A stretch of DNA of 38,768 bases, from contig NZ_JAPFRE010000043.1 in assembly GCF_026183735.1 (NCBI RefSeq), positions 1 to 38,768 of the forward strand, given 5' to 3'. Origin of the DNA: Alteromonas sp. ASW11-130 (GTDB taxonomy: Bacteria > Pseudomonadota > Gammaproteobacteria > Enterobacterales > Alteromonadaceae). Shown piece by piece: positions 36,148 through 38,768 of this stretch; within the stretch, counting starts at the first letter, position 1, and the number at the start of each line of letters is the position of its first letter. The notes under the pieces are model-generated. The model had not been told where the DNA came from. It was given only the letters and a program-made list of their open reading frames with translations, and made no database searches. Both the position numbers and the translations under genes were made by a program.

Positions 36148-36507
36148 ATACCAACTCCTAATTAACGGCAGCAGACTTTAAGCACACATCATGCCAGTCG
36201 GGAAGTTTGACTATATATCAATCGCTTATAGGAAGTGGTGCGAATTTAATGAAGGGGGATTGTAAAAAAAACTGACACTAATTAAACGGTGCCAAGCATA
36301 GTTATATTAAGTTGAATTAATTATGAACCATCGGTGGGGACAATCTAAGTGGATATGTGCGGCTGACAAGCATTTTTTCATCAGTATTCTTTCAGAAGGC
36401 CGCAAGCGAGAAGTCAATAAAGTATCCGAGTTAGGTTATACCCCTTCATATCGCATTCACTTTAACAAAAAATGCAGATAAAAAAGCTACTATTTTTTAT
36501 ACTAATC
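36148..36507. other. Intergenic region between the two PEP-CTERM genes
   Basis: A 360-base AT-rich spacer. It must contain the promoter of copy 1, but I found no convincing boxes. A 52-codon plus-strand frame at 36323-36481 (starting MNHRWGQSKWICAADK) has no ribosome-binding site and matches nothing I recognise; it may be chance or a gene fragment. Confidence 0.4.
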
Positions 36508-36526
36508 GCCCCCGCAATGAGGGGGC
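36508..36526 (-). terminator. Hairpin after second PEP-CTERM gene
   Basis: GCCCCC (36508-36513), 7-base loop, GGGGGC (36521-36526). It lies 14 bases beyond the stop of the minus-strand gene. The stem is short but all G-C. No T-run follows immediately, so termination is less certain. Confidence 0.5.
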
Positions 36527-36539
36527 AAGGAATGTAAAG

Positions 36540-37322
36540 CTAATTATTACGCCTACGATAGATGACCAAGCCTAATACAGCTATCATCAAAGCACCTGTT
36601 GCAGGAGCAGAGACGTCACCCGTTGGTTCCTTAGCATGTGTAGTTAGAGCGAGCAATTTGAACCCGTCGTTTCCAGGGCTGGCACTTCTTGCGGTTCCGA
36701 ATACAGAGTTGTACGCACCTATAAGCCAGTATTTGGCTTCAGTAGCAATACTGGTAAGATCGTATCCACCCGTCGATACACTGGCAAAGGTACCGCTAAA
36801 CGATAATGTGGTGCTGTTAACTACTTCGCTCCAGTCACTGCCTTCTAAAGCGGGCAATTCGCTAAACGCTGCGATGGAAATATCTGATGTTCGCCCAGAC
36901 GTTCCTCCTTGAGCCCAGCCTAAATTTAGACGAGACAATGATACAGCCTCTTCAAACGAAAAAAGCAACATGTCGGTCCCAAGGTGGTTGTCAACCATAT
37001 GACCATCAGCTCGCTTATTTCCCGAGTAGTAATCATACAACCTATTGTAGTTAAGTAACCCCCATCCATTGGAGTCGATCTTTGCAGTTTCTATACTACC
37101 GTTGAGTCTGCCGCGACCATTTCTGTCCCACGTCACACCACTGTCAGCCCAGGCAGATACAGAAACGTTCTGACCACTCTGTGAAATATTTATCTCGTTT
37201 CCATAATGGTTACCCGAGTCAGTTACGTTAGCAAAATTCCATGTCGTATCTTCAGCATATGGGGTGTTAATGATGCCAAAGTAAAGGGCACATACTAAAG
37301 AAAATCGCTTACCCATCTTCAT
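36540..37322 (-). CDS. PEP-CTERM-type exosortase-dependent surface protein (copy 2)
   Basis: This 260-residue paralogue of the 247-residue neighbour has a signal peptide of about 23 residues ending in TPYA. The mature protein begins EDTTWNF, as in copy 1. Shared blocks are GWGLLNYNR, TDMLLFSFEEAVSLSRLNLGWA, then EAKYWLIGAYNSVFG and LLALTTHAKEPTGD. The C-terminus has SAPATG (238-243), a hydrophobic helix and YRRRNN. I start at ATG 37322 because GAGGAG lies six bases upstream; longer readings lack this. The 251-base gap to pssA carries no further gene. No exosortase gene is in the window, so the processing enzyme must be encoded elsewhere. Confidence 0.8.
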   Translation of the reverse strand: MKMGKRFSLVCALYFGIINTPYAEDTTWNFANVTDSGNHYGNEINISQSGQNVSVSAWADSGVTWDRNGRGRLNGSIETAKIDSNGWGLLNYNRLYDYYSGNKRADGHMVDNHLGTDMLLFSFEEAVSLSRLNLGWAQGGTSGRTSDISIAAFSELPALEGSDWSEVVNSTTLSFSGTFASVSTGGYDLTSIATEAKYWLIGAYNSVFGTARSASPGNDGFKLLALTTHAKEPTGDVSAPATGALMIAVLGLVIYRRRNN

Positions 37323-37573
37323 GCTTAGCTCCTCAACTAACAAAGTTAACTTAAGCTATTGATATAAACTAATAACTTGCTTAACTTAACGTTTGTTAAA
37401 ATTCTTCATTATTATTTAATTGCTTAAATTTTAACAAAATAACCAATCCGTATCGTATACCCGCACTTATAAGTGTATTAGGTTTGATACTTGAGCAGCT
37501 TTTTGTGTTAGCGGCTGTTTAAAACCAGATGCTTATGGAATAATGCTGCAAAATTTTCTGACACTGAGGATTT

Positions 37574-38422
37574 ATGCCTGAAAATAAACGCAAAGGAATT
37601 TACCTTTTGCCCAATCTTTTAACGACAGCTGGGTTGTTCTCTGGCTTTTTTGCTGTTGTCTCATCGATGAACGGTCGCTTCGAAGCCGCAGCGGTAGCAA
37701 TATTCGTCGCCATGATTTTCGACGGACTAGATGGAAGGGTTGCGCGCATTACAAATACCCAAAGTGATTTTGGCGCTGAATATGACTCTATGGCTGATAT
37801 GGTATCGTTTGGTGTCGCGCCTGCATTAGTAGCCTATAACTGGGGGCTAAGTGGCTTGGGTAAATTTGGATGGCTGGCAGCCTTTATATATGTTGCGGGT
37901 GCGGCGTTGCGTCTTGCAAGGTTTAATACGCAGGTGGGTATAGCGGATAAACGTTTTTTCCAAGGGCTTGCTAGCCCGGCTGCAGCGGCTCTTGTTGCTG
38001 GATTAGTATGGGTTGGCGTGGAGTATGGAGTAAACGGCGACGATTATGGCTTGGTCGTAGCTGTCGTGACTGGTATTGCGGGCTTATTAATGGTGAGTAA
38101 CTTTAAATACAATTCATTCAAAGAAGTGAATTGGCACGGGAAGGTTCCATTTGTCGCTATCTTAATAGTAATGCTCGTTTTCGTTGTTGTTGCCACCGAA
38201 CCCGCGTTAGTCCTATTTATAGTATTTGCCCTTTACGCATTGGCTGGGCCTATTAATACGTTTAGAACAGTAGAGAAAGTTACATTGGAAGATGTCGTGG
38301 GTGACCATGAAGAAGATGCCGACTTTAAAGAACCTGTCGAAGACAGAGCTTCAACGTCTAAGGCTAGTAGTGAAAAGTCACGCCAATATGAGAGTGATAA
38401 AGAGAATACCAAAGAAAATTAA
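37574..38422 (+). CDS. pssA: CDP-diacylglycerol-serine O-phosphatidyltransferase
   Basis: This enzyme makes phosphatidylserine, the precursor of phosphatidylethanolamine, from CDP-diacylglycerol and serine. The protein belongs to the integral-membrane CDP-alcohol phosphotransferase family, not the PLD-type PssA of E. coli. The signature DG-x2-AR-x8-G-x3-D-x3-D is complete: D53, G54, A57, R58, G67, D71 and D75. Six or so membrane helices follow to about residue 225. The last 50 residues form a highly acidic soluble tail rich in Asp, Glu and Ser. GAGGATTT precedes the ATG. An rRNA promoter begins 20 bases after its stop with no terminator between. Confidence 0.93.
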   Translation: MPENKRKGIYLLPNLLTTAGLFSGFFAVVSSMNGRFEAAAVAIFVAMIFDGLDGRVARITNTQSDFGAEYDSMADMVSFGVAPALVAYNWGLSGLGKFGWLAAFIYVAGAALRLARFNTQVGIADKRFFQGLASPAAAALVAGLVWVGVEYGVNGDDYGLVVAVVTGIAGLLMVSNFKYNSFKEVNWHGKVPFVAILIVMLVFVVVATEPALVLFIVFALYALAGPINTFRTVEKVTLEDVVGDHEEDADFKEPVEDRASTSKASSEKSRQYESDKENTKEN

Positions 38423-38441
38423 AATTCTTTTAAAAAAGAGG

Positions 38442-38476
38442 TTGACCTTCCAATTTATCTGCGTAAAATGCGCGCC
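38442..38476 (+). promoter_or_regulatory. rRNA operon promoter P1
   Basis: TTGACC (38442-38447), 16-base spacer, TAAAAT (38464-38469), then the GC-rich discriminator GCGCGCC. An A/T-rich UP-like tract (about 38418-38440) lies just upstream. This is the layout of stringently controlled rRNA promoters. Confidence 0.75.
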
Positions 38477-38559
38477 TCTTCGAACGAGACTTGTTAGAAA
38501 GTGTTGTTTGGGGAGGTAGCCACAAGATGAAAAAATTTAAAAAACTTTTCAAAAAGTGG

Positions 38560-38587
38560 TTGACAAAATAGGGAAGCAAAGTATCAT
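38560..38587 (+). promoter_or_regulatory. rRNA operon promoter P2
   Basis: TTGACA (38560-38565), 16-base spacer, TATCAT (38582-38587), preceded by a long A/T tract (38527-38556) resembling an UP element. It lies 118 bases downstream of P1, the usual tandem arrangement of gammaproteobacterial rrn operons. Confidence 0.75.
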
Positions 38588-38768
38588 ACGCATCCCGCTT
38601 GAGACAAGGTCTTAAGCAAGATTGGAAGCGCAAATAATGCCCTTTCAGACGCTGAAAAGCCAAGAGCTGGAAAGCGTATTTATCGGTAAGTCCGATAAGC
38701 AAAATGTTCTTTAACAATTTATAACAAGACAATCTGTGTGGGCACTCGTTAAGAGTGTCAACCGACGA
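38588..38768 (+). other. rRNA operon leader with boxA antiterminator
   Basis: boxA reads TGTTCTTTAACA at 38705-38716, one base from the E. coli TGCTCTTTAACA, and is followed by AATTTATAACAAGACAATCTG and GTGTGGGCACTCG as in E. coli rrn leaders. Hairpins are visible at 38597-38617 (GCTTGAGAC/GTCTTAAGC) and 38681-38699 (TTATCGG/CCGATAA). The 16S gene itself starts beyond the right edge. NusB, encoded in this window, binds boxA. Confidence 0.88.

Noticed and set aside
38597..38617. Hairpin in the rRNA leader as a terminator of pssA
   Set aside because: No T-run follows and it lies downstream of both rRNA promoters; it is better read as leader structure.

Overview
The window looks like a chromosomal core segment of a marine gammaproteobacterium of the order Alteromonadales (Alteromonas/Glaciecola-like). 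This rests on gene content and order: riboflavin genes between nrdR and nusB, sodium-type PomA/PomB stator genes beside xseB, a ribB fusion with a catalytically dead second domain, PEP-CTERM surface proteins, a CDP-alcohol type phosphatidylserine synthase and a gamma-type rRNA leader. Base composition is moderate and even, and I saw no insertion sequence, prophage, CRISPR array or tRNA gene.

Left part (1-9.4 kb): a very large PilZ-domain protein and a small PilZ protein, both on the minus strand, flank the DNA repair gene radA. A 55-residue acidic protein and the ribosome-associated ABC-F protein EttA follow. A stand-alone lpxD-like acyltransferase gene and glyA come next.

Middle part (9.4-20.5 kb): nrdR-ribD-ribE-ribBX-ribH-nusB-thiL-pgpA run on the plus strand and converge on xseB-ispA-dxs on the minus strand. 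This is essentially the E. coli layout, and it supplies flavins, thiamine pyrophosphate, phosphatidylglycerol and isoprenoid precursors. pomA-pomB, the flagellar stator genes, follow behind a candidate sigma-28 promoter.

Stress/lipid locus (20.5-27.1 kb): four tightly overlapping minus-strand genes (SDR, FAD oxidoreductase, DUF1365, cyclopropane-fatty-acid-synthase-like methyltransferase) face away from a plus-strand group (LON-domain protein, ECF sigma factor, ChrR-type anti-sigma). A decayed NTF2/SnoaL-like gene lies between them. So do two back-to-back GATCC promoter-like elements, which suggest that one ECF sigma factor controls both arms. The probable role is membrane lipid remodelling under photo-oxidative stress.

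Right part (27.1-38.8 kb): bamD diverges from rluD-pgeF, followed by clpB with a clear heat-shock promoter. Then comes a surface-protein block: a PrsT-like TPR protein and two paralogous PEP-CTERM-type proteins, all on the minus strand. The window closes with pssA and the tandem promoters, antiterminator boxA and leader of an rRNA operon whose 16S gene lies just beyond the right edge. In E. coli clpB is directly followed by an rRNA operon, so the surface-protein block looks like a lineage-specific insertion at this junction.
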